NCBI GenBank assembly: GCA_943735955.1
Contig: OX030957.1
Location: 12,319,517-12,383,516, forward strand
DNA: 64,000 nucleotides
Origin: Piscicola geometra
Taxonomy: Eukaryota > Annelida > Clitellata > Hirudinida > Piscicolidae
Direction of reading: 5' to 3'
In this document: one piece after another, positions 46,191-61,854 of the stretch
Numbering within the stretch: the stretch's first letter is position 1
Layout: each line of letters opens with the position of its first letter
Notes under the pieces: generated by a model
What the model was told of the DNA's origin: nothing
What the model saw: only the letters and a program-made list of their open reading frames with translations
The model's database searches: none
Made by a program: the position numbers and the translations under genes

Positions 46191-48740
46191 TATTTAATAT
46201 TATCATTTTAGTAAATTCTTCTGAAAGGTTTTTAACGAAGGCTATAAAGATCAAATTTAGTTTCCCGTAAGATATATGACCCGAAGAGTCGATTTAATTT
46301 CATTAAATGAGTAATAAATCTGATAAGTATAAAGCGCACTTCAAATCGTAAATTCAGAAAAGCCCTTGAAGTTTAATAACACGTGCTTTATATCAATAAA
46401 AAGACCGTAGCAGCGTTGTTCGTGTGTAATTCATATATCCTCTGTATATAATATACATATTCATCCGATCATGGTGACGGGGGGTCGAGGGATTAAAACT
46501 CATGCCTTATAGACATAGGTAATGGATTTGATTTCCACACACCCTAGTAGCCGACAATTCTTGGAGGAGAGATTGGTGTCACAAGACCAACATGAGCGCT
46601 GAGACTTAACCGGTTATGACAAAAGCTCACGTTACAAGATCATCAAATTGTTAAAAAAATTATAGCTGTGAACAAACTTTAGTATCTAAATTAATTATTT
46701 TTCTCTTCAAATGTGTGTCAAGTTTAATCCTAATTTTGCATATTTTGTAACTCCCTTCAGATCAAAGTACAGTCACTGCAAAAACTTGTGGGTTTGGTGG
46801 TTTTCTCCAAAAACAAGTCAGAAAGACCAGCTACGAAATCTCTTTTAAATAAAAAAAGTTCAACTAATTTTCTATATATATTTTTGCATTTTTTTAAATA
46901 AACTATTTGGCAGTTATGGTTTTCGTTTCCGAAATCATTGCTGGATTCGTTAATGGAATTGGAAAATAGGTGTACATTGTTAAAGATTCGAGTTAATGTC
47001 ATTATATTAAAAAAACTTAATATGAAAATAATATTTAATTTTAATAAATTAAAGTTTTAAAATAGTATTTTGAAATTTATTTTAAATTGGCAATTTATCG
47101 ACAATTTGATCCCATTTGTTGGTCCGTTTCTCCATGCCTGCAAGTATAAACACGTTTAAGCTGAGTTTCTAAAGTTCCATTTATAGGTTTTCAATTAAAA
47201 TTTGCAATTAAAGTTACAGGCACCTATTCGATTTATTTATATTTTAATTTAGTTCAACTCAACTCAATTTTAAAATAACTAATTTAACCAGCAAAACTAT
47301 GGCTGATTATATATGTTGTCCTACTTCAAATATGAAAAACTTAATATATATTCATTCTTTTCTCGATGCTATGTGAAAATCTAGAGCATAAACAAGCATG
47401 CATAATTTATTGGTTTGTCCAGCAATCAATGCAATCTAGGATTGAATGCATTATCAATGAGGAGAGTCAACACCTGGATTTGACTCCAGAGGAAATAGAC
47501 ACAGCCCTGAATATGAATGTTTTGAATAATCGTTTGGTCTCAAAGTGCCGCAGTTCCAACAATACCACCACCAATGCTTCTGAGTTGGTTTCCTTTTTGA
47601 AGAAATATATTTTTTATTGTTTTACTACAAAGACAAAGTTTTATGTTCATTCAAAACATCAGTATCAATAAGTTCTTGAGCCAGAACGCTCACATAGAAA
47701 TTAAATTTAGTGCAAAGGTTAAAGCTGGTTGCTTTGAACCCTGCCACCTGAAGATTAAGAAATAGATTAACTTCTCCATGACTAAGTTTGTGCATAGACG
47801 ACACGGTGCACAAAACATTGGGCTGGAAAGACAATGTCACAACATGGCAGACAAACTGGATGGAGAGGCAAAACGCAATCATTAGGTCTATCTTTTCCAA
47901 ATGACTCTTTACGTGATGTCCCAAAGAAAAGTAGTTTAACGACCCTCGAACACCTTAAGGGCTCATTAAATAAATTAGGCCAATATATACAAAGTATACA
48001 CTGTATTTAATGTGTAACGATGCCTTTTATTGAAACATATAGTTTACTTAATATTAAAATTTTACGCCTTGTCAATAATTTTCAATTTTATATAAATATT
48101 TGAATTTGAATATTTTATAAATCAAGTTCATAAAAATACATCAATGACGTTTTTGAACTTTCATTGGAAAATAAGAAACAAATATTAGGTATTTAAATTA
48201 TTAAAAACTTATAAAAGAAAAAAATATTTCATTAATATTTTACTTAGATTCTAAGGTATAAAATACCTAAAGTATTCTTTTTGAATTTTTACAGGAATGA
48301 ATAAGATTAATGCTTACTTCAGTTTCGTAAGAAATCCACTAAATTCCTATCAAATAAATTTGATAAACTTTTAGTTTTTTATAGTTTTGAAGCATTTGTT
48401 ATCTACAGCATTTTGAATTCTTTTTGATACCTTTTTATAATTAATTTTGAAATATAGTTTTATCCTTAAAAAATTGAATATATACACAACTGTTTGGAAT
48501 TAATAATATTGTATGACTTTCGGTTACCCCTAAAACGGGTTTTAATATATTTCGAAAGGATCTTGCTTATCGCTTCTTATATTCACATATTTTTCTTTAT
48601 GTGCACATGAAACATTGAGTATTTATTTAACTTTATTTATAAACTAAAAATAAATTTTTAGACAATTTATTCACAATTTGTAAGTTTTTCAACTTTTTTT
48701 CTCAACCCATTAGAAAATATTTTTATAACAGTTAGCTTTA
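46191..48740. other. Intergenic, 2.5 kb, no gene recognised
   Basis: AT-rich. A tRNA-like relic may lie at 46468-46560 (a B-box-like ggatttgatttcc and flanking stem-like ends). An open frame at 47366-47671 (plus, 101 aa) has no motif I recognise. Confidence 0.35.
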
Positions 48741-48746
48741 GGCATA

Positions 48747-48883
<137 letters not shown>

Positions 48884-48960
48884 TTTAAATACCACTGGAT
48901 CAAGCTGAAAGCTCCAGAAATTATGTGAAATTTAAACATTGAATGACAGAATCGATTTAC

Positions 48961-49399
48961 CGAACCTCTTAATGAACCTCTTAATGAACCCCTTAATGAA
49001 CCACTTAATGAACCTCTTAATGAACCTCTCAATGAACCTCTTAATGAACCTCTTAATGAACCTCTTAATGAACCTCTTAATGAACCTCTTAATGAACCTC
49101 TTAATGAACCTCTTAATGAACCTCTTAATGAACCTCTTAATGAACCTCTTAATGAACCTCTTAATGAACCTCTTAATGAACCTCTTAATGAACCTCTTAA
49201 TGAACCTCTTAATGAACCTCTTAATGAACCTCTTAATGAACCTCTTAATGAACCTCTTAATGAACCTCTTAATGAACCTCTTAATGAACCTCTTAATGAA
49301 CCTCTTAATGAACCTCTTAATGAACCTCTTAATGAACCTCTTAATGAACCTCTTAATGAACCTCTTAATGAACCTCTTTATGAACCTCTTAATGAACAA
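48961..49399. repeat. 12-bp minisatellite (aacctcttaatg)n
   Basis: About 36 nearly perfect units. Because the unit is four codons long, it leaves several frames open on both strands (Asn-Leu-Leu-Met and Ile-Lys-Arg-Phe repeats). A few units carry single changes at the left edge and near 49375. Confidence 0.97.
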
Positions 49400-52300
49400 A
49401 ACTCAACCTGTTCCAACAAATTCCAGTCAAAAATGAACGCAGGGTGCGGTTACTTGTTCTGTATATCTAAGATGATAAAACGACAACATTCTGGAAGACC
49501 TTGTCTCAAATATGGTCGTTTATCGATTTAGTGTCACCAAAGTTGATCAGTTGAAATTATGGACGATGAACACAACGCTGTGGAGAAGTCATTTCGTCGT
49601 TCCGTGCAAAAAATATTTCTGGTCTCTTAGATTTACCTGCACGCTGATGGTGATGACAAACGCGCGGCTAGAATTTATCAAGATATCCTTAGATGCAATA
49701 AGCTAGGTTAAGAAATATTTTATTTGAATCGATAAAACTTGAAAGTATAATGAGAGCAATTATAGCTATCATGGCTATTCAGCTGAGAGTGACTGTTTCC
49801 ACTATTTTCTATAGATTATATGCTTTATTCGTTTTTGAATGGTTTCTTTCTTTCCTTCTTATTGTGTTATTGTTAACTCGGTTGAAGTTATGTTTTTTAT
49901 GCCTGAAACTGTTGAAGTTGATTCGACAGGATTGACTAGGAAAGGTTTTTCTAGTTAATTAAGTTTAGGAATGGGTTTTTTCCATTGATTTTAAGCCTTA
50001 GTTGAAATTATTGAAAACCTGTCAAGAATTAAAAGCCAATGTGAACGTATTAATGTATCTTTTTGTTATCGTTCAAAGTACACAAAAAACACAAATAGAA
50101 AATCTATCAGAAGCCACTAGAAGCCTCAAATGTAATTAAGGCTTGGAGGAAATGAGGTCTAGCACTGCGGTGGGATCTAGTAATTAAATAAATTCGATCT
50201 TCCAGGTGCTTTTTTGAGTTTAAAATATGAGAGGTTATCTTTATATGAAAGCGAAAGTCTTGAGAAAATTCCGAAGTTAATTTGATGCAAATTGTGTCAA
50301 TAAAACATCACCGATCTTGCATAATTCGCTGGAATATTTTATCGATGAAGAAATAACTTTACAAGTATTTGCGATACAACTACTACTACGACGACGACTA
50401 CTACAACTACAACTAATACAACAACTACTACTACAACTACTACATTCGAGGTTATAAATTTATAAGTAGACCCTCATTCCATGTACATCGTCTACTTTTC
50501 ATTCCACCAAATGATAAAAAATGGAGGTACAGAGATACGTCATTTTTGAATTTTTTGAATTGGAAAAAGAAGCTCACACCTATGCACATATGCATGTCTT
50601 CAACAAATTTACGTCCATTGGAAAATCGATGTTTAAAGTACATTAGTAATTCATTGAAACGCCATTTATGAAAAAAACTTTTCACTTCTTTTAGTTACTT
50701 TTGAAGCTGTTGCACAGGATACATAAAGTTGCCCGTAAAGCAAGTTTGAGGCAATCATCAATTAAACATGCCAGGCACCGTGGCAAGTTTTCAGGCTTAA
50801 AAAACAAATACTTCAAATAAATGAATTCTTCAAAAATTAATTTTGAAACAATATTTTTGAAAGAAAAAATTAATTATATATAATTATTTTAATAATTGCA
50901 ATAATTATTTCAAAACACACTGCGAGACAAATATTATATTTTTCAGCTTATTATCATCACCGGCCTTGCAAACAGCATGAAAATTTGATTCGCTTGCACG
51001 ATTTTCTTTTTTGGATACACCATATTAATATGTTTTTACAGGCAGCAGCACTTTCATAAATAGTTAATTAGAAAGATTGCATCGACGCTATAAAGTTATA
51101 TCAAAACTCATATTTTTTAGATTTTGTTCCTAAAAGTCTTTTTATTTGCATTTGTTTGAGATCTTCATTTAAATACGAACCTGAGCTTTCCAATGATGCA
51201 GGTATAAATTGGGTAAAAAATTATTTTGTTGCCAATTTAATAGAAAAGATTTTTTATTGAATCTTTTTTTACTGCATTGAAACAGTTTATAACAGTGTAT
51301 ACAATGTTTTTTACGCTAATTATGCATCTTTTAAGTGCCTTTTGTCAATTTACCATGTAAATAATTGGAATATTTTATGTTTCAGTTTTCAAATAAAGAG
51401 TTCTGCTCGTTTGTCCAGTTGAAACTCGCTTTTATCGCTAAAGTTCTTATGCGTATAATAGGTTTTTTAATAACTCAATTAAAAGTGTCTTTTATTCTTC
51501 TTTTCTTTCATATAGTTTCATTGTTTAGCAATTTGAAAGCTTAAAGTGGTATAATAAAATCAGTCAAGGTTGCTTGCCATTTCGATTGAAATATTTGTAA
51601 ATGACAAACAAACCTGGACATCCAAAAACGAGAATGGTGTGTCTCGACGCCGGAAATTGGCGAAAGTTTGCCTTGTCAAGTGACATCAAATCATTATTTT
51701 TTCTGTACATTTTAAACAATTTGCCGAAACAATTACTCTGTGCTATTTGATGCCCCTTTAAATTATCAAATATTAATTTTTTTAAGGCACGAAAAGTTGT
51801 ATAAATTCTCAGTGCAGTAGATTTTTTAATCGTGACTGGAAATCATTGTTTGCTTTGCTAGGAAAGCCACTTGGAAAGACATTGTTCATAAAAGTTGGAG
51901 TTGTTTCCACGCAATGTTTAATTTTGCTTTTTGTCTCCGAGATCTAAGAGATATATTTCCAAAGCATGAGTTCTTGACATGTATTTTAAAGTGAATAATG
52001 TTTAATACATTAAAATTGATTTTAAAAATTATATTCTCTTTTAGGTTTCAAATTCTTGTTTATCGTTACTGGCGACGAAAAAGACTAAAAAAAAGAAATG
52101 ATAAAAGAAAAAATTGAATAAAAAAATTCATCTAAAAAAATTCGTTAATGAGTTTTCTTGAAATAATAAAATTGTGATTTTTGGGAAAAAAAAATCTATT
52201 TATTTATCATTAGGCAAAAGAAATGTTAAATGAAGAAAATTCCCATTATTTAAAAAGCTTTGAATACATGAAATTAGTTCTACTTTAATAACCAAGCGCT

Positions 52301-52693
52301 AATTAAATACATTTGTATTGTTTTTTAAATGATACAATTTCGTTTAACCCAAATATACTATGCACTTTAAAAGCATGAAAATGTGGAAGTTTTATTTCTC
52401 ACTAATCTCTAAATACCTCACGCATTAAAAATAGTTTAATTAAAAGAAAAACTAAAATTGAAATTGAACTTTCTGACGCTTTCGACATGATATGGAGACC
52501 AAAATACCATCAACGGAAACTGGAAACACAGAAACAGAAATATATCGACGTTTCCATGGCAACTCGGTAATTGATGGTTCTAGGTTCAAAAATCTCGTTT
52601 TTTAAAATAAAAATATGAATAAAAAATTTTTTTATGTAATTTTATTAATTTAAAATATTTATTAGTTAGAAATGTTATATTAGATTTCCTTTG
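49400..52693. other. Intergenic, 3.3 kb, no gene recognised
   Basis: AT-rich. A triplet repeat of (act/aca)n type lies at about 50380-50447. No conserved coding segments were seen. Confidence 0.4.
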
Positions 52694-52701
52694 CTGTCAA
52701 T
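52694..52701. repeat. hAT target-site duplication, left
   Basis: CTGTCAAT, identical to 53829-53836. Confidence 0.9.
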
Positions 52702-53828
52702 CAGTGTTGTTCCAGTTAACTGTAACTGTAACTGAAATGGTAAATTAACTGAAAAATATGTTTCAGTTAACTGTAACTTTAACTGTAACTGTAATTCAAA
52801 GCATAACTGTAACGGAAATAGAAACTGAAAAACAAGAATAATACCTGAATAGTAACTGGAAAAAATAAATATTTAAAAAAAAAGAGAAGCGCTACAAGAT
52901 AAAACATTCGCGTGACGTGATTGAGCAATAATATTTTTAAAATATTTAATTCCGATTATATTAATTTAATGTTTTACATTGTTAATTTTTTTCTGACAAT
53001 TTTAATTACAAAAATTTAAGAAAAAAAAATTAAAATTAAGAATTTCAGAAAACAAGAGAATGCGGTATGGGCGTATTTTATTTACGAAAAAAAAGCGAAT
53101 GTCAGGTTTCGGAAGATAATGGTAATGATAAGGAGAAATGAAAAAATGCAGTCAAAGACTTTCTGGAAAAAATGCAATAAATTTAATAAATCAATTAAAA
53201 TGAAAACATCCAGGGTGTTACGACAAGGGAAAAGGAAGAAAAGGAGGCCCAGAAAAGTCTTGGAACAAAATCAAATGGTGTTGAAAAAGTTAAAAAACAG
53301 TGACATTAGAGCAAGCAACCGCTCAGAAGAAAAAATTGCAAGAGGATTCCCCTGAAGTTCAGCTTGGTCAACGACTGCTGCTACAACTTGTTTGAGAGCA
53401 AAGGGTCTATGTTTTTGGAAGGAATGCCCAATATTTGATTCTTTTGCACAAGACGTTGTTTCAGCTCCAGCTTCACATGCGTATATGAAGAGGGTGTTTT
53501 CGGTGTGCGGAGAAAAAAATCGCCTCAGAAAAAATCTGGTTTTGAAGACATTTATGAAAATGAACAGCATATATTACGAATAATATATTTATCTTTTAAA
53601 TAATTTGACTTTTAAACATTAATTTGGGTTGCATTAAAAATAAAAATAAAATTTTCCCAACTTGATTAACTGTAACTGAAACTGCAACTAAAAAAAATAA
53701 CATAAACTGGAATAGTAACTGAAAAATTACAATTTTCCTAACTGTAACTTGAATAGTAACTGAAAAATTAAATTTTTTCTAACTGTAACTTGAACTTGAA
53801 CTGAAAAATCCGAACTGGAAAATCACTG
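52702..53828 (+). mobile_element. hAT transposon, 1,127 bp, internally deleted/degenerate
   Basis: Terminal inverted repeats CAGTGTTGTTCCAGTT and (right end, inverted) CAGTGATTTTCCAGTT match at 14 of 16 positions. Perfect 8-bp target duplications flank the element, the hAT signature. Multiple aactgtaactg subterminal motifs lie within ~170 bp of each end. Inside are a BED-finger-like start (ENAVWAYFIYEKK, about 53050) and the C-terminal hAT dimerisation region at 53392-53583 (DVVSAPASHAYMKRVFSVCG, then RLRKNL and MKMN). The middle of the transposase is missing, so it cannot move by itself. Confidence 0.92.
53392..53583 (+). pseudogene. hAT transposase C-terminal fragment
   Basis: A 63-codon open frame ending in TAA. 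FDSFAQDVVSAPASHAYMKR and VFSVCGEKNRLRKNL correspond to the conserved dimerisation domain (typically A-S-x-x-x-x-E-R-x-F-S). The Glu of that motif is Met-Lys here. No catalytic core is present. Confidence 0.85.
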
Positions 53829-53836
53829 CTGTCAAT
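53829..53836. repeat. hAT target-site duplication, right
   Basis: CTGTCAAT, identical to 52694-52701. Confidence 0.9.
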
Positions 53837-54070
53837 GCATTTTTGGTGCATTCAAGCTGATGAAACGCAGTGTATGGCATCTTTTTGTAAATAAACTTCA
53901 AGAGGCACTGTAATAGCGCAAACGGGTCTTCCAGTTGTTTCAATAATTATTTCAAACACTAACATTTTTCTTTTAAAAACCGAAAGTTTGAATTTTCAAA
54001 AATTAGGATCGATTACAATGCTATTGTGAAAATATACCAGAAATTCCATTTTAATTTATACAAAACATTG

Positions 54071-54531
54071 TTCAGTGGGTTTGCAAAAAAATTATGTTTT
54101 ATTAAGAAATATTTAATATACTAATAAGCTATATAGAAACTTAAGCTGTTTTTATAAAACAATTAAATTAGCGCTAAATTTATAGGGTGAAAAATAATGT
54201 TCGCACCTAAAGCCATCAATTACCGACAATTCCTAATGACATTTCCCAATTTCACGTTCTTGAATAAAAATAAAATTAACAGTTTTTATTCTTTCTATTC
54301 ATAGTTTTTCAAAGAGAACTTTTTATATTAAAAGTCGTGTATTCTTTCTTTCATAATGACTTCAAAGTGACTAGTGTATCTTTAATGTTTTGATTCTTGT
54401 ATGAATAGAAAGTATTGTATATTCGCCCCAAAGGAAGATTGGCTATTTGAATCAGTTTTCAGTGGGTTTGCAAAAAACTTATGTTTTATTAAGAAATATG
54501 TAATATACTAATAAGCTATATAGAAACCTAA
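54071..54531. repeat. Direct repeat pair, ~75 bp, 387 bp apart
   Basis: ttcagtgggtttgcaaaaaa ... tactaataagctatatagaa occurs at 54071-54145 and again at 54458-54531, with about three differences. Confidence 0.85.
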
Positions 54532-57500
54532 AGTTAATTTTTTTTTCTTTTTATAAATTTGATCGATTTTAATAATATAACAAATGATAAATGAGACACT
54601 TTAATTTAATTCTATAAAAAAATAGTTGTGAATGTTTTTTTATATATCAGAATAATATAAAACGAGTCAAATGCTTTTTGTAAAATATTCTATGTCAATC
54701 TATTCTAGATATATAGAAAAATAACTAAATAAGTTTTTCGTGTAATCTTACCAGTTAATTTTTAAAAAACTATTAAAATTATACTTTGCTTCTTGAAGTA
54801 AGATTTTAATTTTGTTTTCAATTTTTAAATTCACAAAATTGGAACGCAAAAGTAAGTTGAAAGTAAAATCAAAGTTTTGGCGAGCTAACATCTAAGACCA
54901 GAATGGAGAAATAACATTTCGAACGAGTGATGTTGAATGAAAACAAATTAAAATACTGTTGAAAAATTCCGAAAATTAAATTTAACTATTTTGAAAAAAA
55001 TAATGCGTGAAAAACGAACGTGACACTCTATTTCTTCCAATGTTTCAAAGTTTCAAATGACAGCCCTGATCTAGGCACCCTGGAAAAATAGACTTTCAAG
55101 CAAAATGAGGCAGAAGATTTGGAAAAGTTTATAAGAGTGTTTTCTCTTCGGGGATGGCTAGATAAATCTCTGACTGTAACTTTAAATGAGACCTGGAGAC
55201 TGGCAATTTGAAGATAATCAAAGAAACCAAAGTTAATTGAGCTAATCGTAAATCCCATGTAATTGGCATTTGAACGGGGTTATAAAAGCTTTGATGTTCA
55301 CTAGTGGCAGTCAGGTGTCAAGCAGGTATAAACCATTCAATAAATACCAAATCACTTCAAACCCCTTCAACACTTGGTCGCCTCACAGTCAAGTAAAGAG
55401 CTTCTGTGGAATGCTTTATGTACGCTTTAAGGTATATGGACGAAATAAGAAAAGGGCACAAAAGAATCGCACCTAAAAATTAGCAAAAAAATTGAACTAA
55501 AGTTATCGTTTAATGCAGTGTTTACTGCAATAATCGTACTAAAAAAATTGCACTAAAAATCTCAATACAAAATAGTTTCACTAGAAAAATTGAACTCAAA
55601 ATTTAGACTTTGTTCAGTTTTTAATAAACCAATGCATGCTTGCTCTCACTCACTCATGGACTTATTAGAACCTAATAGAAAGCTACCTTGAAAAAAAACA
55701 TACTTTTAAAATAACTTTGAAAAACAATTTTTTTTTAATTCAGCATAATTTTTTTTCTTTGATCACATTTTCAATCAACTTAAAGGCCTGATAAAAATTT
55801 AAACAAAATTTTGATTGGGGAAGGAAGAGTGAAAAAAGCAGGAAATAGAAAAAGACAAATAAAAAGGGTGAAAAATGACAATTTCAGTTATGAGAAGATA
55901 AGAGAAAATAATAAAAGAGTGAAGACAAAATAGAATGAAAAAAAACAAGTTGAGACTTAATTCTAGGGTCTTTTCGACTTGTGAACAGTTTCGCAAGTAT
56001 TGTTGCAAATATATTTAAATATTCAAACCACTTATTATGGATTTTTAAATTTATCAAAAAATAATTACGAAGGCTATAATGCACTTCAAGTTCTTTCATT
56101 AATCTTTTTTTTCACTCTTCTTTTTCATTATACGACCCTAAAAAGAGTCATCGATGCATTTTAACAAAAACATAACTCAAAAATTAATTTTAAAAGATTA
56201 AATAACGTATTTACTCAAAGGTATAAATATTAAGAAAAATTAATTTAATCTTATATTATATTTTCCCCCAACATTAAGAGCAATTACTATTGTCAATAAA
56301 ACTCCTGGAAAGCCTGTTTCGAGCACTCAGTACCCCCATCAACACGTCATCACGTTTCTTTTAAAGTTTTTTTGTTTTAAATATTTAACGAGATTTTATT
56401 TTTGGAAAAAGATGGATTATAAGTTATATATAAAAATCTTTTATGTATATATAATATAGCTTTCTGTTTTTAATTGAAGTAAATACTTTATTCTAATTCA
56501 CATCATTCTGCAGAATCATCACTTGTCTCAGCGTCAATATGATCCGTAACAACATAAAGACTCATCTAGACTTCTCAATCATCATTAACGCCTGCACTTA
56601 CTCACCGATGAAAACTGACAACACTCGTACAGTCATTTATCGACCCGTCAATTGATCACGCTCACCTGGATGTGCTCCTGGCAGTAAGTTCCAGAAGAAG
56701 AAATTGAAAATGCGTGTGTTGGATATTGAAATGAGGTTGATATTGGAAGTATTGATCCAAGTGCTGATGGTGAAGGGTTGCTTGATGACATGGTGAAGAG
56801 GAAGCGGTGATTTGGGGTAGCCATGTTGGCGAAGTTGGCGTTTGAAAAGGTATTTGTCAACCCGAGGTGTCACCAACGGCAAGTATGATTTAAATATGTA
56901 TGATCACATCATTTCTAGCCTCTATATAGCAGAATTGTGATGGTAGTTTAAAGGGGATTGCAAGCGTTAATATGGACACTGTTTCCGGGGCAGTAGTCAG
57001 AGTAGTTGTTTAGAAAAGCGCTGGATTATTAAAAAAACTAACAAGAAAGCTTTGGAGAGGTTGCGTGTCTCTACAGAAATGTTTAATGTGTACTGCCTGC
57101 CTGATTTTTCGACTCAGATGTTTTAGCAGAATAGACCGAGTGCTTGCTTATGAGCTTATTTGCTGCTTTGTTAGGCATAAAGAAAATAAATAGAATTGGT
57201 GAAGAAATGAAATAAAAATTTGTCATTTGCTGACATTTTTTATCCAATTGTTGATCTCCAAAAGCACATATGGAAATTAGTCTGTCAGAATTCACCCACA
57301 ACTAAATCGACCCGTCAAACCCACAGTAACCTTTGATTAATTTTTTATTTACACTCTTTAACCTCTTGCAATTTAAATTGCTCTAATTTTTCCTTTACCG
57401 TTTTTTTCTGAATCATTGCTTATAACATTAGCAATCACGAGTTTTAAAGACGATAAACTTTGTGTGAAAAATATTTTAAAAAGACGTGAGTCATTCTTGA

Positions 57501-57770
57501 ATACTCAAATGCTTAAATAAACCAACGGCCTCTTGATCGATTAAGCGTGGAAGTCTTTCACCTCCACTGATGTAAGTGGTGTTGCGGAGATTCGAAAGTA
57601 ACATACAAAAATGTGGTGATGAAGATCATTATGAAGAAAATGTGAGATATGATGACAGTGTGATGAGGGTGAAAAATAATGAAGTTGATAAAGATGATAA
57701 AGATATAGGTAATAAGGCGTTCTTGAAGGAAAATCAAATTATCTTTAGCATGCATATCTTGTAAGTGAGA
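54532..57770. other. Intergenic or intronic, 3.2 kb, no gene proved
   Basis: AT-rich. A minus-strand segment at 56660-56880 keeps two frames open and ends at a good GTGAGC donor (56661-56666 on plus), so it might be an exon. One reading ends SISSSGTYCQEHIQ. No certain family match. Confidence 0.3.
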
Positions 57771-57775
57771 TATTA

Positions 57776-57972
57776 ATATAGCCTTCTCAAGGTCAAAAAT
57801 CTTGACAGCGGTTTCACGAGGAGAGTCATCGATCAGCCATGATCCCTGAATGAGACCTCCAACAAGGCCTTGAAGCGCCAAGACGGGTGGCTGAAGTATG
57901 GCTGGGAAGCGAATAAGTGAACAATTTTCCTGGAAGAATGGTCGATGCATGGCATTGATCCAGTTATACTCT
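57776..57972 (-). pseudogene. Possible M13 (neprilysin-like) peptidase exon or remnant
   Basis: The minus strand reads YNWINAMHRPFFQENCSLI and then RFPAILQPPVLALQGLVGG. Compare the neprilysin-family run N-A-x-Y-x-P...N-x-I-x-FPAGILQPP...GG just before the zinc-binding HExxH. Here the Gly of FPAG is missing, and downstream the frame reads SWLIDDSPRE with no HExxH. Either the exon ends before the zinc motif (a GT follows LVG) or this is a decayed or non-peptidase copy. The assignment is tentative. Confidence 0.35.
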
Positions 57973-59686
57973 TTTGTTCAGTATACCAGGACTTGTGAGC
58001 TGGGTGCTTGTGTGTGTGTTTATGTGCGGTTGCTTTAATTGTGTGATATTTTTTTGCTTTTAGTTTTATTATAGTTGCTTGCTTATTGTTTTTAGTTAAA
58101 ATTTTTAAGCTACCTATTTATTTCCTCACCAATCCATTCATATATCAATTCCTTCTTTTCTCCGCCTATTCCTCCATTAACAAATCGACCTTTACATTTT
58201 CAAATCTTCTATCACGAAAGGATTCCAAAAATAATTTTATAAATTCCAGTTTAATATTTATACCTTTTATATATCTCGAAGTTTATATATCTCATGCGTT
58301 ATAAACTAAATTCTAAGGAGATTTGAATTGGCATCTTTCGCATAAAAGGGTTTTTTATGGCCGAATTAAATGCAACCTCGGACAGTGGCCTCAATGCAAG
58401 TAGATAAATCTGGACTAAGACCTCTCTTCTCATGCAAGTTTTCTTTTCAAATTGAAAGTGAAAGTTGATAAAATAAATGACTTTGCAGTCCTTTATTGTT
58501 TTTTTAATGATAAAAAAGTACTCTACGGCATTGAAACCAGGTATGAATACTCCGCTATTTAAAGCAGGCGAAAAGAATTCGAAATTATACGAGTTTCTTC
58601 ACCGTTACTCTGAAGAATTATATAGGACTTGAGAGTCTATGAGGTGGAATAAGTTCAAAAGAACCTTCAACCGAGTCATAGTTTTTAAACAATAAAATAC
58701 ATAAAAACATTTTCTAAAAAATTCAATTATTTGAAAAAGTTTGAGTCATACGCGATGTTTTCAAACGATTGATTAAATTTTAAGAGCCATTTAAAATGGA
58801 AAAAGTGTTTTTTGAAATAAACACAATCACAAGCGCCTAATGAATATTTCATCGAAACGTAGAAGAACGACACACGCCTCCATCAACTGACGACCATCCT
58901 TTAATGCGGCTAGCCCCGTTAGCTCGAAATTGAACCTCACGCTGAAAAATTAGATTATTTTGAAAAACTGCAGCGGTTGAATCATTTTGTTTCCATTGTT
59001 GTGAATTTATTTCAAGAAACGTCACATATTAAAGAGTGATTTGCAACATCACATGTGCATACAAACAGTTATATTTTATGCTTTATTTTTCAATTTTATA
59101 CAAATATTGCATCATTGGTGAAAACTACCAATAGCAGTAGAGATTTTTTAAGCAAAAAATAAAAGTAAAATAACGATGGTGGTGTTTATGCGGAGAAAGA
59201 TGAGTGATTTCGGAGAAGATTTAAGGGTTACTTGCGAATGAGATGGGCTGGGATGCAGCTACACAATTAATCTAAATACATTATCGGACATATTTGCTCC
59301 CTGAAATATGAAAACAAAAAAACATTAAAATTTTCATTAAAATTCCTGTGGTTATTGTTGTTTTAAACTTATTAAATTCTACCCCAATAAGGCGTAATCA
59401 CTTTCCAAATATTTCAACGAATATAGTAAGAAACAAACAAAAAAGGCTTTTGGCACAAAAAATTAAGTTGAAAATATCATGAAATGAGTAAAAAACACAA
59501 GTATAAAAACCTTTATCAACAATTAAAGTGTCAAAAACTGAAAACTTATATTTTTGTTATGCAAACCCAAATAAAATTATTTTTTGAACATTTAAATTAT
59601 TTCAAAATCGCATTTCAGTTTCATATTACCAAGATTCTGGCTTTTAAATGTACAAAAAACGCTATATAAATACTTTTAATCGATTG
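57973..59686. other. Intergenic, 1.7 kb, no gene recognised
   Basis: AT-rich. It includes the 3' flank of the poly(A) polymerase gene that ends at 59687. Confidence 0.4.
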
Positions 59687-61726
<2,040 letters not shown>

Positions 61727-61854
61727 CTGAATAGTCATCGAGAGTCGTCATCAGTGTTTATATGATTACAATATTTAGATTTAGTTGTTCAAAAGTTTTG
61801 TTTACAAAAGTTTTTTTAATATTATGGCGCTTTTTTACGTAAAACATCAACCAA

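Noticed and set aside
48932..49436. Open frames of 155 and 165 codons, (FIKR)n and (NLLM)n, the former resembling a repetitive RF-type neuropeptide precursor
   Set aside because: They arise from a 12-bp minisatellite open on both strands. There is no signal peptide and no Gly amidation donor before the basic residues.
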